A stretch of DNA of 64,000 bases from Bacillota bacterium (GTDB lineage Bacteria; Bacillota; Clostridia; Oscillospirales; Oscillospiraceae). This document shows positions 1 through 7,759 of the stretch, one piece after another. Under the pieces are notes generated by a model. The model worked only from the letters and a program-made list of their open reading frames with translations, did no database searches and had not been told where the DNA came from. A program made the position numbers and the translations under genes. Location: NCBI GenBank assembly GCA_023386265.1, contig JAEWKA010000004.1, positions 434,001 through 498,000 on the forward strand, read 5' to 3'. Positions within the stretch are counted from its first letter, which is position 1. Every line of letters begins with the position of its first letter.

Positions 1-1352
1 GCCATTTCGCCTGGTTCATGCTTAATCTGCCTGACGGAAAGCTGCGACGACTTCTCTACGCCGTCGTAACGCAGAGCAATCACAGCCTCAGCGATGTTCT
101 GGAGGGAGTAGCCCTTCTCGACCAAAGTGTTAACCATACCGGTAAATATCGGAGCGGTTTCCTTCTGAATTTGTGCTTCAATTTCGTCAACCGCCTTGGA
201 GATTCCTCTGGCCTGAATGTCGGCAGCGGTTGGCATGGGCAACTCTTTAATTTCGGATTTTACCGCAACTGCGATTTGTCTGATTTCGTTTGCCTCGCGC
301 TTAGTGCCGCAAATTGTTATGCTGCAGCCTGCCTTCCCTGCTCTGCCGGTTCTTCCTATACGATGGATATAGTATTCCAGATTCGGGGGGATGTCATAGT
401 TGAAAACATAGTCAACATCGTTTACATCAATGCCTCGCGCAGCAATATCTGTTGCTATGAGTATTGTTGTTTTTCCGGCCTTAAAGCCTTGCATCGTGCT
501 TGTGCGCTGGGTCTGCTTAATGTCGCTATGGATGCTCTCCGCACTGACATTGTGGTCATTTAAAAACACGGTAAGCTCATCCGCCATCTTTTTTGTTCCG
601 CAAAAGATGATTGCACGGTTTGGCTGATAGTACTTTATGAGCATAAGAAGAGCTTCTTTTTTCCCCGAGTGCGGAACATCTATATATCTCTGCTCAATAT
701 TATCAATAGTTATCTGGGCCTTATCGATTTCGATAAGCACCGGATCCGTCAGGAATTGCTTTGTAATTCTCATAATGGCGGGCGGCATGGTCGCGGCAAA
801 AAGAACAGTCTGACGGTCGAGAGGTGTATCGGTCAGAATGGTCTCGATGTCCTCCTTAAAGCCCATGTTGAGCATTTCGTCCGCTTCATCGAGTACAATC
901 ATTTTCAAATTGTCGAGCTTAATTGACTTGCGGCGCATATGGTCCATCACACGACCTGGAGTACCGACAACAATATTGGCTTGGCGCAGTGCAATGCACT
1001 GTTTGTCGATAGGTGCGCCACCATAGATAGCTACTGAGCGAATATTATCTTTGAAGCGGGTCAGCTTTGAGATTTCTTCTTGCGCCTGCTGCGCGAGTTC
1101 GCGCGTCGGGCAGAGAATAAGAATCTGTATAGTGGGTTTTTCTTCAGTGGTGTCGATTCTTTCTATGGCGGGGATGGCGAAGGCGACTGTTTTTCCCGTA
1201 CCCGTCTGGGAGCGTGCGATAACGTCCACACCGGTGCGGATTACGGGGATTGCTTCCGACTGAATGGGTGTTGCGGAATCAAATCCCATCATGGAAACTG
1301 CTTTTTCAACCTTCGGGGTTAGGCTCATTTCAGAAAATAAAACTTTTGTCAT
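1..1352 (-). CDS. DEAD-box ATP-dependent RNA helicase (partial, C-terminus off the left edge)
   Basis: The gene reads leftward from the ATG at 1352 (GAGGAA ribosome binding site) and is open through base 1, giving about 450 residues of the N-terminal part. Motifs appear in family order: Q motif (GF..ATPIQ), Walker A (SQTGTGKT), PTRELAQQ, TPGRVMDH, DEAD, motif III as FAATMP, then in the second RecA domain TILIATDIAARGIDV and HRIGRTGRAG. This is the CshA/DeaD type that unwinds structured RNA in ribosome assembly, mRNA decay and cold adaptation. The residues after the helicase core look like the start of a C-terminal extension, but its type cannot be judged here. Motif III is normally SAT; here it is AAT. 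The gene has its own promoter and a hairpin in its leader, so it looks monocistronic and possibly attenuated. Confidence 0.95.
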   Translation of the reverse strand, partial: MTKVLFSEMSLTPKVEKAVSMMGFDSATPIQSEAIPVIRTGVDVIARSQTGTGKTVAFAIPAIERIDTTEEKPTIQILILCPTRELAQQAQEEISKLTRFKDNIRSVAIYGGAPIDKQCIALRQANIVVGTPGRVMDHMRRKSIKLDNLKMIVLDEADEMLNMGFKEDIETILTDTPLDRQTVLFAATMPPAIMRITKQFLTDPVLIEIDKAQITIDNIEQRYIDVPHSGKKEALLMLIKYYQPNRAIIFCGTKKMADELTVFLNDHNVSAESIHSDIKQTQRTSTMQGFKAGKTTILIATDIAARGIDVNDVDYVFNYDIPPNLEYYIHRIGRTGRAGKAGCSITICGTKREANEIRQIAVAVKSEIKELPMPTAADIQARGISKAVDEIEAQIQKETAPIFTGMVNTLVEKGYSLQNIAEAVIALRYDGVEKSSQLSVRQIKHEPGEM

Positions 1353-1380
1353 GTAATTCCTCAAATCTTAAAAATAAAAA

Positions 1381-1400
1381 ACGGGGACCGAAATCCTCGT
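1381..1400 (-). terminator. intrinsic-terminator-like hairpin in the helicase leader
   Basis: On the minus strand a 7-bp stem (arms 1394-1400 and 1381-1387, one G-U pair, 6-nt loop) is followed at once by a T-run (TTTTTTATTTTT). It lies between the promoter at 1430-1458 and the helicase ribosome binding site, so it sits inside the leader, about 28 nt before the start codon. It may be a conditional attenuator. It could also act on plus-strand transcripts. Confidence 0.6.
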
Positions 1401-1429
1401 TTTAAAAGCGATACTCTATCAATCATTTT

Positions 1430-1458
1430 ATTGTATCACTCATAAAACGGTTTGTCAA
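1430..1458 (-). promoter_or_regulatory. sigma-A-type promoter of the DEAD-box helicase
   Basis: The minus strand shows TTGACA, a 17-bp spacer and TACAAT. It predicts transcription starting near 1423 and a leader of about 70 nt that contains the 1381-1400 hairpin. Confidence 0.75.
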
Positions 1459-1513
1459 ATCTTCATATAGTATTGTTGACATTATTCTATACCTTTTTTG
1501 TTGGACTTAGCAA

Positions 1514-1549
1514 TTAAAATACCGAAAACTTATATTTTCGGTATTTTAA
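1514..1549 (-). terminator. AT-rich terminator after the diguanylate cyclase gene
   Basis: A perfect 15-bp inverted repeat (loop CTTATA) lies just after the stop codon of the minus-strand GGDEF gene. The stem is A/T-rich with ACCGAAAA at its core. Confidence 0.6.
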
Positions 1550-1553
1550 ACAG

Positions 1554-2708
1554 TCATTCAATTATCATCTGGTTTTTTAACGCACGGTTCTTGAACTTCT
1601 TTTCATACATCTGCCGATCAATCCTTGACAGAACATCATTTTTCGAAGCCCCGCCTCCGCATTCAAAAATTTCATAGCCCATGCTCAGATGGACAGAGTA
1701 AATTGCGCTCTCCCGCTTATTAAACAATTCAATGTTCTTTTCAATCTCACTCGCGACACCTTCGATCTCCGATGCATCCTTTGCTGGTACTATCACAACA
1801 AATTCATCTCCGCCATAACGAGCGGTAAAGCCTGCTTTCCCTACGCTTTTCTTTAAAATATTGGCGGTTTCAACCAGCGCCTGATCGCCGACAACGTGCC
1901 CAAATGAATCATTTATATGCTTAAAGCCATCGATATCCAGCATAATGACGCCAATGCTGCCGGGTTTTTCATTATTTCTCAGAGCGTCGTTCAGGTGTAT
2001 ATCAAGAAGCCTACGGTTATATAGCCCCGTGAGGTAATCTGTATAGAGCTGGTTTTTTTGAATGTTGATATAAATAATGACAAGTGATATTGTAACGCCC
2101 GGCCATATGAGCGCAAAACCGAAATTAAATACTTGAATTATGCTTCCGATGACCGGCGGAAGAGTGAATAGCATGAGAGAAACAAACATGTTCCTTTCAG
2201 TCTTCTTCCTGTTGACTAGAAGAAAAATGATTGAATAAAGAAAATAGCTATAAGTCATTACAACCGAAATCCAGAAATATTCTCCTCTTTGATAATAGTT
2301 CTGACTATCGATGTAAAAAAAGAATCCGTTAAAGCAGGTGATAATCGATAAAGCAGTATTAATCAAAAACGGTACAGAAAACAGCACTTTTGCCTTCATC
2401 ATCTCTTTAACATCCATTTTTATCTGGTAACGTATATAAAGGCACCATAACAGATACGGCAGCATCTGCAACGCATAATAAAAAAAGTTTGAAACAAGGT
2501 TAGCATAATATATTAAAACGCCGGGATGCCCGTCTAATATCCACTGCATGGAATCCAGAATCAGAATACAGGTGACGGTTATGCACATAATTAAAAACAA
2601 CTTTTGATCCGGTAGGTATTCTCTCGACCCTCGATGCATATTTGCTAGAATAATTATCAGCAATATAATTGAAAAAATATTTAATTCCACATTTCCATAG
2701 CTGTTCAT
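1554..2708 (-). CDS. membrane diguanylate cyclase (GGDEF domain)
   Basis: The protein has 384 residues. The first 215 or so contain about six hydrophobic segments, resembling the membrane sensor modules of other cyclases. A GGDEF domain follows, with the intact signature GGDEF at residues 299-303 and the substrate-side motif DIDGFKHINDSFGH at about 258-271. This indicates synthesis of cyclic-di-GMP from GTP at the membrane. The RxxD inhibitory site expected just before GGDEF is absent (the residues there are GKAG), so product inhibition by that route is unlikely. Start: ATG at 2708 preceded by GGGAGGTGAG. It stands alone between two terminators. No c-di-GMP effector or riboswitch was recognised nearby, and the signal it senses cannot be read from the sequence. 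Confidence 0.92.
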   Translation of the reverse strand: MNSYGNVELNIFSIILLIIILANMHRGSREYLPDQKLFLIMCITVTCILILDSMQWILDGHPGVLIYYANLVSNFFYYALQMLPYLLWCLYIRYQIKMDVKEMMKAKVLFSVPFLINTALSIITCFNGFFFYIDSQNYYQRGEYFWISVVMTYSYFLYSIIFLLVNRKKTERNMFVSLMLFTLPPVIGSIIQVFNFGFALIWPGVTISLVIIYINIQKNQLYTDYLTGLYNRRLLDIHLNDALRNNEKPGSIGVIMLDIDGFKHINDSFGHVVGDQALVETANILKKSVGKAGFTARYGGDEFVVIVPAKDASEIEGVASEIEKNIELFNKRESAIYSVHLSMGYEIFECGGGASKNDVLSRIDRQMYEKKFKNRALKNQMIIE

Positions 2709-3033
2709 CGGGGTCTCACCTCCCTGTTTTGACTATATTCTTTATTCTTTGCAGAAAATGTAGCTTTCCCCTATTTGTTTCTTCGATTCCAAATATTTAG
2801 CTACCATTTTTGTCTATAAAAGAACAAATTTTGCTAACTAATCATAACATTATAGATTGAATACTTTCGCCATGTCAATAGCAAGCCTTTTTTGATCAGA
2901 CAAATTAAATTATGTACTAAAACCGCCGCAAAGCGGAAGCTTTGCGGCGGTTCTTATAAAGGATTCAAATTTTCGAGCAACTTTTATTTTAGCAGTATTT
3001 AAAAAAGCGGCTGAAACTACAGTCGAACTGCGT
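2709..3033. other. intergenic region, AT-rich, no gene seen
   Basis: This 325-base stretch holds the ribosome binding site and presumed promoter region of the minus-strand GGDEF gene on its left, and the terminator of the CoA-transferase gene at 2921-2952. I see no open reading frame or recognised RNA in the rest. Confidence 0.5.
2921..2952 (-). terminator. terminator of the CoA-transferase gene
   Basis: A perfect 14-bp stem (arms 2921-2934 and 2939-2952, loop GGAA) rich in GC, followed on the minus strand by TTTTAG. It lies about 80 bases downstream of the CoA-transferase stop. Confidence 0.8.
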
Positions 3034-4326
3034 CTATTCGCGGATAAGGCCTACCTCGAGAGCCTGCTTGTGGAGGGCTTCACGGAAGTCGGGATGCGCG
3101 ATTGCAATCATCCTTTTCACTCTCTCACGTATCGGCTGATGATATAAGTCTGCGATTCCGTACTCTGTAACGATATACATTACTTCGGAGCGCGGTGTCG
3201 TAACAACTTCACCGGCCGGTAAGTCAAGTGTGATGGTCGAGCCGATGGTGCCATCCTTTTTCTTTACCGTTGAGGACATACACAGGAAGCTCTGTCCGCC
3301 CTTTGACATTGCGGCACCCTTTGCATAGTCAAGCTGCCCGCCTGTTGAGCTGTATATCGAATGACCTAGTGTTTCGGAGCAGACCTGTCCGGTGAGGTCG
3401 GCCATCAAGCATGCGTTTATCGAAACGAAATTATCATTTTTTGCTATTTCATAAGGATTATTTACAAAACTTATGGGGCAAAGCTCAACCTTGCCCTCGC
3501 CGACAAATTCATAAAGCTCAGTGCTTCCAAGTCCGAAGGAGGCGAACATTCTGCCGTTTATAACGCCCTTCTTTGCCAGATAGACCATTGAATCAGTGAA
3601 CATCTCAGTATGGACAGACAGATTCTTTTTTTCCTCGAGCCCATACCCGACTGCGTTAGAAAGGCCTCCGAGTCCGATTTGAATGCAGGAACCGTCCTTT
3701 ATGCGCGGAAGCAGCAGACTCGCAATCTTCCTTTCAATGTCACTCACCTCAGGCTGGGGAAGCTCAGGCAGCGGATGGTCGCTTTCACAAAGGCAGGTGA
3801 CTTCGCTGACATGGATACGATGTTTGATACCGCTGACCTTAGGTTGAAACTTGTTGACTTGAACAATTATTTTCTTTGCATATTCTGCAACTTCTCCGTT
3901 AACAGCTACTCCCATCGGTCCGTAGTATAGATAGCCTTCCTCATCAGGAAGAGAAACGTCTGCAAGCAGCGTGTTTACTCCGTAAACCGGACGCAGGCAG
4001 CTGGACACCTCAGATAGGTGAATGGAGTTAATGTTGACAGTTCCCATGTCATAGAAAAATTTCTCAGCTGCTCCGTAAAAAATCGTATTGAAAGTTATTC
4101 TCCCTATGTAATCCGGAGACTGAAAGAATTTAAACGGATACAGTGCCATGCCGGTTACTACTTCGACGTTTTCCAGCTCATCGACTCTGTCGCAAATGGC
4201 CTCCATTAGCTGAATAGGAGCGGCTGAACATGGACCGAGCAAACACTTATCGCCAGATTCAATTACTTTTGCCGCGTCTTCCACGGAAACAAGTTTTTGC
4301 TTATAGATTTCACGCCAGTCAGACAT
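3034..4326 (-). CDS. acetyl-CoA hydrolase/transferase family CoA-transferase (4-hydroxybutyrate CoA-transferase-like)
   Basis: The protein has 430 residues, the usual length for family I-type CoA-transferases of the AbfT/Cat1/butyryl-CoA:acetate group. HTEMF at residues 239-243 places a glutamate at 241, which matches the catalytic Glu that carries the CoA thioester intermediate in 4-hydroxybutyrate CoA-transferase. The glycine-rich QIGLGGLSNAV just before it and EYGIADLYHQPIRERV near the C-terminus are family hallmarks. It probably moves CoA between short-chain acids (acetate, butyrate, 4-hydroxybutyrate) in the cytoplasm; the actual pair of substrates cannot be read. It is transcribed divergently from a LysR regulator 138 bases away, which suggests control by that regulator. 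It is followed by a strong terminator. Confidence 0.85.
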   Translation of the reverse strand: MSDWREIYKQKLVSVEDAAKVIESGDKCLLGPCSAAPIQLMEAICDRVDELENVEVVTGMALYPFKFFQSPDYIGRITFNTIFYGAAEKFFYDMGTVNINSIHLSEVSSCLRPVYGVNTLLADVSLPDEEGYLYYGPMGVAVNGEVAEYAKKIIVQVNKFQPKVSGIKHRIHVSEVTCLCESDHPLPELPQPEVSDIERKIASLLLPRIKDGSCIQIGLGGLSNAVGYGLEEKKNLSVHTEMFTDSMVYLAKKGVINGRMFASFGLGSTELYEFVGEGKVELCPISFVNNPYEIAKNDNFVSINACLMADLTGQVCSETLGHSIYSSTGGQLDYAKGAAMSKGGQSFLCMSSTVKKKDGTIGSTITLDLPAGEVVTTPRSEVMYIVTEYGIADLYHQPIRERVKRMIAIAHPDFREALHKQALEVGLIRE

Positions 4327-4350
4327 ACCATACCTCCAAAAATTATTTGG

Positions 4351-4364
4351 GCGTAAAATTACGC
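4351..4364. promoter_or_regulatory. short inverted repeat between the CoA-transferase and lysR genes
   Basis: GCGTAA and TTACGC form a 6-bp inverted repeat around AA. It lies about 25 bases upstream of the CoA-transferase start in the divergent intergenic region. It could be an operator for the adjacent LysR protein, but it lacks the full T-N11-A pattern and may be chance. Confidence 0.25.
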
Positions 4365-4375
4365 TTGATTTAAAG

Positions 4376-4403
4376 TTAACATTGATTTATCATGTTGTAT
4401 AAT
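4376..4403 (+). promoter_or_regulatory. promoter of the lysR gene
   Basis: TTAACA, a 16-bp spacer and TATAAT on the plus strand, with a predicted start near 4410, about 55 bases ahead of the ATG at 4465. This supports the shorter translation start. Confidence 0.6.
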
Positions 4404-4464
4404 GCCTAATACACACAACATCCATGCGTCTCAGCGATTAATTAATATTTATCGGGGGGTTACT

Positions 4465-5355
4465 ATGGAGCTTCGACATCTTCAATATTTTAAGCGCGTA
4501 GCTGAGGTCGAGCATCTGACAAAAGCTGCAAACGATCTTTTCATTTCTCAGTCGCACCTGAGCCACGTGATGACCGAGCTTGAGAACGAGTTGGGCGTAA
4601 AGCTCTTTGATAGGGTTGGGCGTGGTATACAGCTAAACCCCTGCGGTCGGGAGTTCTACAACGATGTGGTCAAGCTTTTTTATGAGTTTGATGATGCGAA
4701 GAAAAAGGCTCGGGAAATATATAAACGGCAGTTAACACAGCTCACCATCGTGACAAACGTAAGTACTTACATACCCGGTTTGCTCAAGAGAAACAAGCAG
4801 GATTCTCCGAGCTTGAATATTCAGCAATATTCCGCAAAAAGGCGTAGAATAATCAGGATGCTTCTCGATGGCTATGCCGACTTTGCGGTCTGTTGCCCCA
4901 TCCTCACTGAAGAACCTGATCTCGAGAGCATATTGCTTCATATGGAACGGGGGGTCATAGTTTACCCCTCTGATCATTGGCTGAAAGAGCGGAAATCTGT
5001 TGCCTTTGCGGAATTGAAGGATGAGAACTTTATAAGCGTGGGTGTCGGCTACGGTACTCGCGATATGCAGGACGTATATTTCAAGGAGGCAGGAATCAAT
5101 GTCAACAGTTCGGTTGAGACTACCGACACCTCTACAATCTATAACTTTGTAAAGGACGGACTCGGAATTGCCCTCGCTCCCCTGACTATGACAAAACTGA
5201 ACACAGATTTTCACGACCAGTTTGCAGAAATAGATGAAGCGCCTCTGGCAACGATAGGACTCACTTGGAGAAAAGATCACTACCTGAGCGAAGCCGGAAA
5301 AGCATTCATCGAAACAACGAAAAATTTTTTCGATGAGCTTTCCATTTATATGTGA
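4465..5355 (+). CDS. LysR-family transcriptional regulator
   Basis: The protein has 296 residues from the ATG at 4465. That ATG has a G-rich ribosome binding site (GGGGGG) and starts with the canonical MELRHLQYF; an upstream in-frame ATG would overlap the promoter. The winged-helix HTH occupies about residues 1-60 (LTKAANDLFISQSHLSHVM). The remainder is a periplasmic-binding-protein-like effector domain. LysR proteins usually control the divergent gene, here the CoA-transferase, in response to a small acid or CoA-linked metabolite. The gene ends at a strong bidirectional terminator shared with the convergent hydrolase gene. Confidence 0.93.
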   Translation: MELRHLQYFKRVAEVEHLTKAANDLFISQSHLSHVMTELENELGVKLFDRVGRGIQLNPCGREFYNDVVKLFYEFDDAKKKAREIYKRQLTQLTIVTNVSTYIPGLLKRNKQDSPSLNIQQYSAKRRRIIRMLLDGYADFAVCCPILTEEPDLESILLHMERGVIVYPSDHWLKERKSVAFAELKDENFISVGVGYGTRDMQDVYFKEAGINVNSSVETTDTSTIYNFVKDGLGIALAPLTMTKLNTDFHDQFAEIDEAPLATIGLTWRKDHYLSEAGKAFIETTKNFFDELSIYM

Positions 5356-5378
5356 GCTAAAGTGTTGTTATAAGCTAA

Positions 5379-5413
5379 AAAGCCCTCGGAAATCGAAAGT
5401 TTCCGAGGGCTTT
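5379..5413. terminator. bidirectional terminator between lysR and the hydrolase gene
   Basis: A perfect 14-bp stem with a GC-rich centre (GCCCTCGG/CCGAGGGC), flanked by A- and T-runs on both sides, lies between two convergent stop codons. Confidence 0.85.
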
Positions 5414-5423
5414 AATATATATT

Positions 5424-6167
5424 TTAATCTTCAAAAAACGTCTTTAACAATCCAATATACTTTTGGGGATGCACCAAGCTTAGCTCACCATGCCGCATAT
5501 CCTCAGCAATGTATAACTTGCTTTCCAGAATCGCTTCAATTAGTTTTGAGGCGGATTTTTTCATTATGCCAATTTCATTATTTCCTACTATAATCAGCGC
5601 TTTCGCTTTTGTTTCCGACAATGTAGGCTTTACATAGTAATTCCCGTTGCTTAATGTGATATTGATTAGCGATTGCTTTGACATTCTGATGCTGTCATCA
5701 TAATAAAATTCAAACATTTCCTTAGGCACAGCCATTGATTTTGCCTGCATTTTAGAAAACCATTTCTGCTTAATCAGTCCGTACAACAGTTTATTGGCTG
5801 AAGCCATGGTCGCTGTTCCCCTTATCGGTAAAACGAGCGCACTTTCAATAATTGCGAATTCGGTTATGTCGTTTCTTAAAGATAATACCTCAGTTAATAT
5901 CTGCGCACCGAGAGAGAGTCCGGCAATCGCAAATACCTTTCCGCCGTGCGCCGAATCTATGTATTCTATCAGTTTCTTTGCAGAAGCCTCGATACTTATA
6001 AACGTATTATCTGCGTCCTCACCGTGTCCGTCAATAACCGGCGTAACAACGTGGTAGTCCTTTTCCAAAAGCTCAGCCACGCTCTTGTATCCCCACCACG
6101 ACAACCCGCCGCCGTGCACAAGAATAATCGTTTTTGAGTTTCTGTTCCCGAATTCCTTAAATAGCAT
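5424..6167 (-). CDS. alpha/beta-hydrolase fold protein
   Basis: The protein has 247 residues. The oxyanion-loop motif HGGG is near residues 18-21, and the nucleophile elbow GLSLG is at 83-87 (Ser85). A late histidine in MRHGE near residue 225 completes a plausible triad. It is a cytoplasmic serine hydrolase or esterase-like enzyme; the substrate is unknown. It is AT-rich compared with the liv and ruv genes and sits alone, with a terminator behind it. It could also be a peptidase or a non-catalytic relative. Confidence 0.75.
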   Translation of the reverse strand: MLFKEFGNRNSKTIILVHGGGLSWWGYKSVAELLEKDYHVVTPVIDGHGEDADNTFISIEASAKKLIEYIDSAHGGKVFAIAGLSLGAQILTEVLSLRNDITEFAIIESALVLPIRGTATMASANKLLYGLIKQKWFSKMQAKSMAVPKEMFEFYYDDSIRMSKQSLINITLSNGNYYVKPTLSETKAKALIIVGNNEIGIMKKSASKLIEAILESKLYIAEDMRHGELSLVHPQKYIGLLKTFFED

Positions 6168-6292
6168 TGCTCTCGCCTTCTCTTATTGTAAATCTAATTA
6201 AACGCATATAATTGCAAATCTGTGTTTGACAGTTTTATGTGAATTTGAATTTTTACGATTCTTGTTGTGCTCATAATGGAAAGTTTGGTTTG

Positions 6293-6944
6293 TTATATTG
6301 CTATCTGCGCATAGACGAAGATAATTATGGGAATTAGAAATAGCAGAGCCAACAGTATTGGCAGAACATATGAAAAGCTATATTTTTCAAATAAGTCGCC
6401 ATTGGAGTGGGGACTCAGCGTATGTAGCTCATGGTACTTTAAGTCACTGTATTTTTTTATGCCTAAGCTTTTGAGCTGTTCAATGACTTTTCTGATTTCA
6501 TCTTTTTTGTAATATAAGGATGAATGTAGCCTTTTCTGATTTAGCAAATACACATACAAACCATAAAGAGTGGCGCCTTTTGTTGATTGGCTGATTAATT
6601 CGACCCCTGCGACTTTTTCTAAGGGGATAAGGTAAATTCTTCCTCGGGCACCATTCGCTATAATAATTCTCTTGTCAGTTATAATTAGCGTGCTGAAAGC
6701 ACAAATCAAAAAAGACCCGATTGGAAATGTCCATCCAAAAAAAAAAGAAAGCGAACATTGAGAGACAGTCCTTTGTACTGAATGCACAGTTTCCACCAAA
6801 CAAAGCGCCTGTCAGACCGGAAAAATAGGGGAATAAAATTCCAACAAAGATAATTAGAAAAATGCCAAGATAAATTAATTTCCCACTCCGCTTTGCGCTG
6901 TATACGATACATTCCTGATTTTCCAAATACTTTTCAAAATTCAT
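6293..6944 (-). pseudogene. PH-like membrane protein gene split by a frameshift in a T10 run
   Basis: Two overlapping minus-strand frames together make one protein. The first runs from the ATG at 6944 (MNFEKYLENQECIVYSA) through two hydrophobic stretches. The second carries TLIITDKRIIIAN, IPLEKVAGVEL and a C-terminal membrane segment. They join at a run of ten Ts (plus strand A 6737-6746). Removing one T gives a continuous 216-residue protein. The layout of a membrane hairpin followed by a TDKRII-type beta-strand region resembles bacterial PH-domain membrane proteins, but the match is not certain. The break could be a real mutation, a sequencing error, polymerase slippage or a phase-variable switch. 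Function unknown. Confidence 0.6.
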
Positions 6945-7068
6945 ATAAAAGCCATCCTAAAAACATTGCAGACAGTGTATTATTGTTATAAGCTTGCACT
7001 TATTGGGAAACTTTGGGCTTGTCAACTGTATAATCTAATTATAATAATACCATAGTTCTCCACAAAAG

Positions 7069-7105
7069 AAAAGACAGACCTTCCTTTACGGAAGGTCTGT
7101 CTTTT
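7069..7105 (-). terminator. terminator of tRNA-Arg
   Basis: A perfect 16-bp stem (arms 7069-7084 and 7090-7105, loop TTTAC) lies directly downstream of the minus-strand tRNA. Confidence 0.85.
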
Positions 7106-7106
7106 T

Positions 7107-7183
7107 TGGTACGCCCGACTGGATTCGAACCAGCGACCTACAGAGTCGGAGTCTGTCACTCTATCCAACTGAGCTACGGGCGC
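7107..7183 (-). tRNA. tRNA-Arg (anticodon CCG)
   Basis: On the minus strand the sequence folds into a full cloverleaf of 77 nt with the 3' CCA encoded. The acceptor stem GCGCCCG pairs with CGGGCGT. The anticodon loop CTCCGAC gives anticodon CCG, reading CGG. The T-loop is TTCGAAT. It is a single gene with its own terminator. Confidence 0.95.
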
Positions 7184-7206
7184 ATATCCTTTTTGCGGCG
7201 GTTTGT

Positions 7207-7235
7207 ATTATAGCGTATTGTCTCCAAAAAGTAAA
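7207..7235 (-). promoter_or_regulatory. probable promoter of tRNA-Arg
   Basis: TTTACT, a 17-bp spacer and TATAAT on the minus strand end about 24 bases before the mature tRNA 5' end. Confidence 0.5.
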
Positions 7236-7259
7236 GCAAATAGTGGCATTGCAAGGTAT

Positions 7260-7297
7260 AAAAGCGGTTCCGACCTTATTAAGGCGGAACCGCTTTT
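7260..7297 (-). terminator. terminator of the paaK-ACT operon
   Basis: A 13-bp stem (AAAAGCGGTTCCG with its complement) with a further CCTT/AAGG pairing inside its loop, located about 20 bases after the ACT gene stop. Confidence 0.8.
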
Positions 7298-7318
7298 CAC
7301 ATTGAAGTTTTACGTCGG

Positions 7319-7747
7319 TTAAAACTTTACATCGTCTGCCGTCAGGAGCTTGAAGCCCTTTGCTGTGAGGCAACCGAGCGCTTTTTCCTGATCGTCGCAC
7401 TTTAGTATAATGGTCGCGCCCTCGCCTATCGGCGAAACAAAGCCATAGCTGTATTCGACCATGATTCCGCTCTCCGTAAGTGCTTTCAACGCCTCATGGA
7501 AGGAGCCGGGAGTGTCGTCAACAGCGAGAGCAACAACGTCTGTTTCCTTGACAGTCATGCCGTTTTCGCGCAGAGCCGCAAGAGCTTCCTTGCGCTTGTC
7601 GACAATAAGGCGTACAACGCCGAAATCGGTTGTATCGGCAATGGAGATAGCTCTTAAATTTACGCCTGCATTAAAAAGAACGCCTGTGATGTCCATTATC
7701 GCGCCGCGGCGATTTTCCGCAAAAACCGAAATTTGTTTTAACAGCAT
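7319..7747 (-). CDS. ACT-domain protein, probable regulatory partner of the CoA ligase
   Basis: The protein has 142 residues and looks like two ACT domains in tandem: about residues 1-70 (ISVFAENRRGAIMDITGVL) and 71-140 (ALAVDDTPGSFHEALKALTE). ACT domains bind amino acids or related acids and regulate enzymes allosterically. The gene starts 12 bases after the stop of the phenylacetate-CoA ligase gene, an arrangement common in anaerobes. There the pair accompanies use of aryl acids formed from aromatic amino acids. It probably senses an aromatic amino acid or aryl acid; the ligand is inferred, not seen. Confidence 0.8.
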   Translation of the reverse strand: MLLKQISVFAENRRGAIMDITGVLFNAGVNLRAISIADTTDFGVVRLIVDKRKEALAALRENGMTVKETDVVALAVDDTPGSFHEALKALTESGIMVEYSYGFVSPIGEGATIILKCDDQEKALGCLTAKGFKLLTADDVKF

Positions 7748-7759
7748 ATTCTCTCCTCC

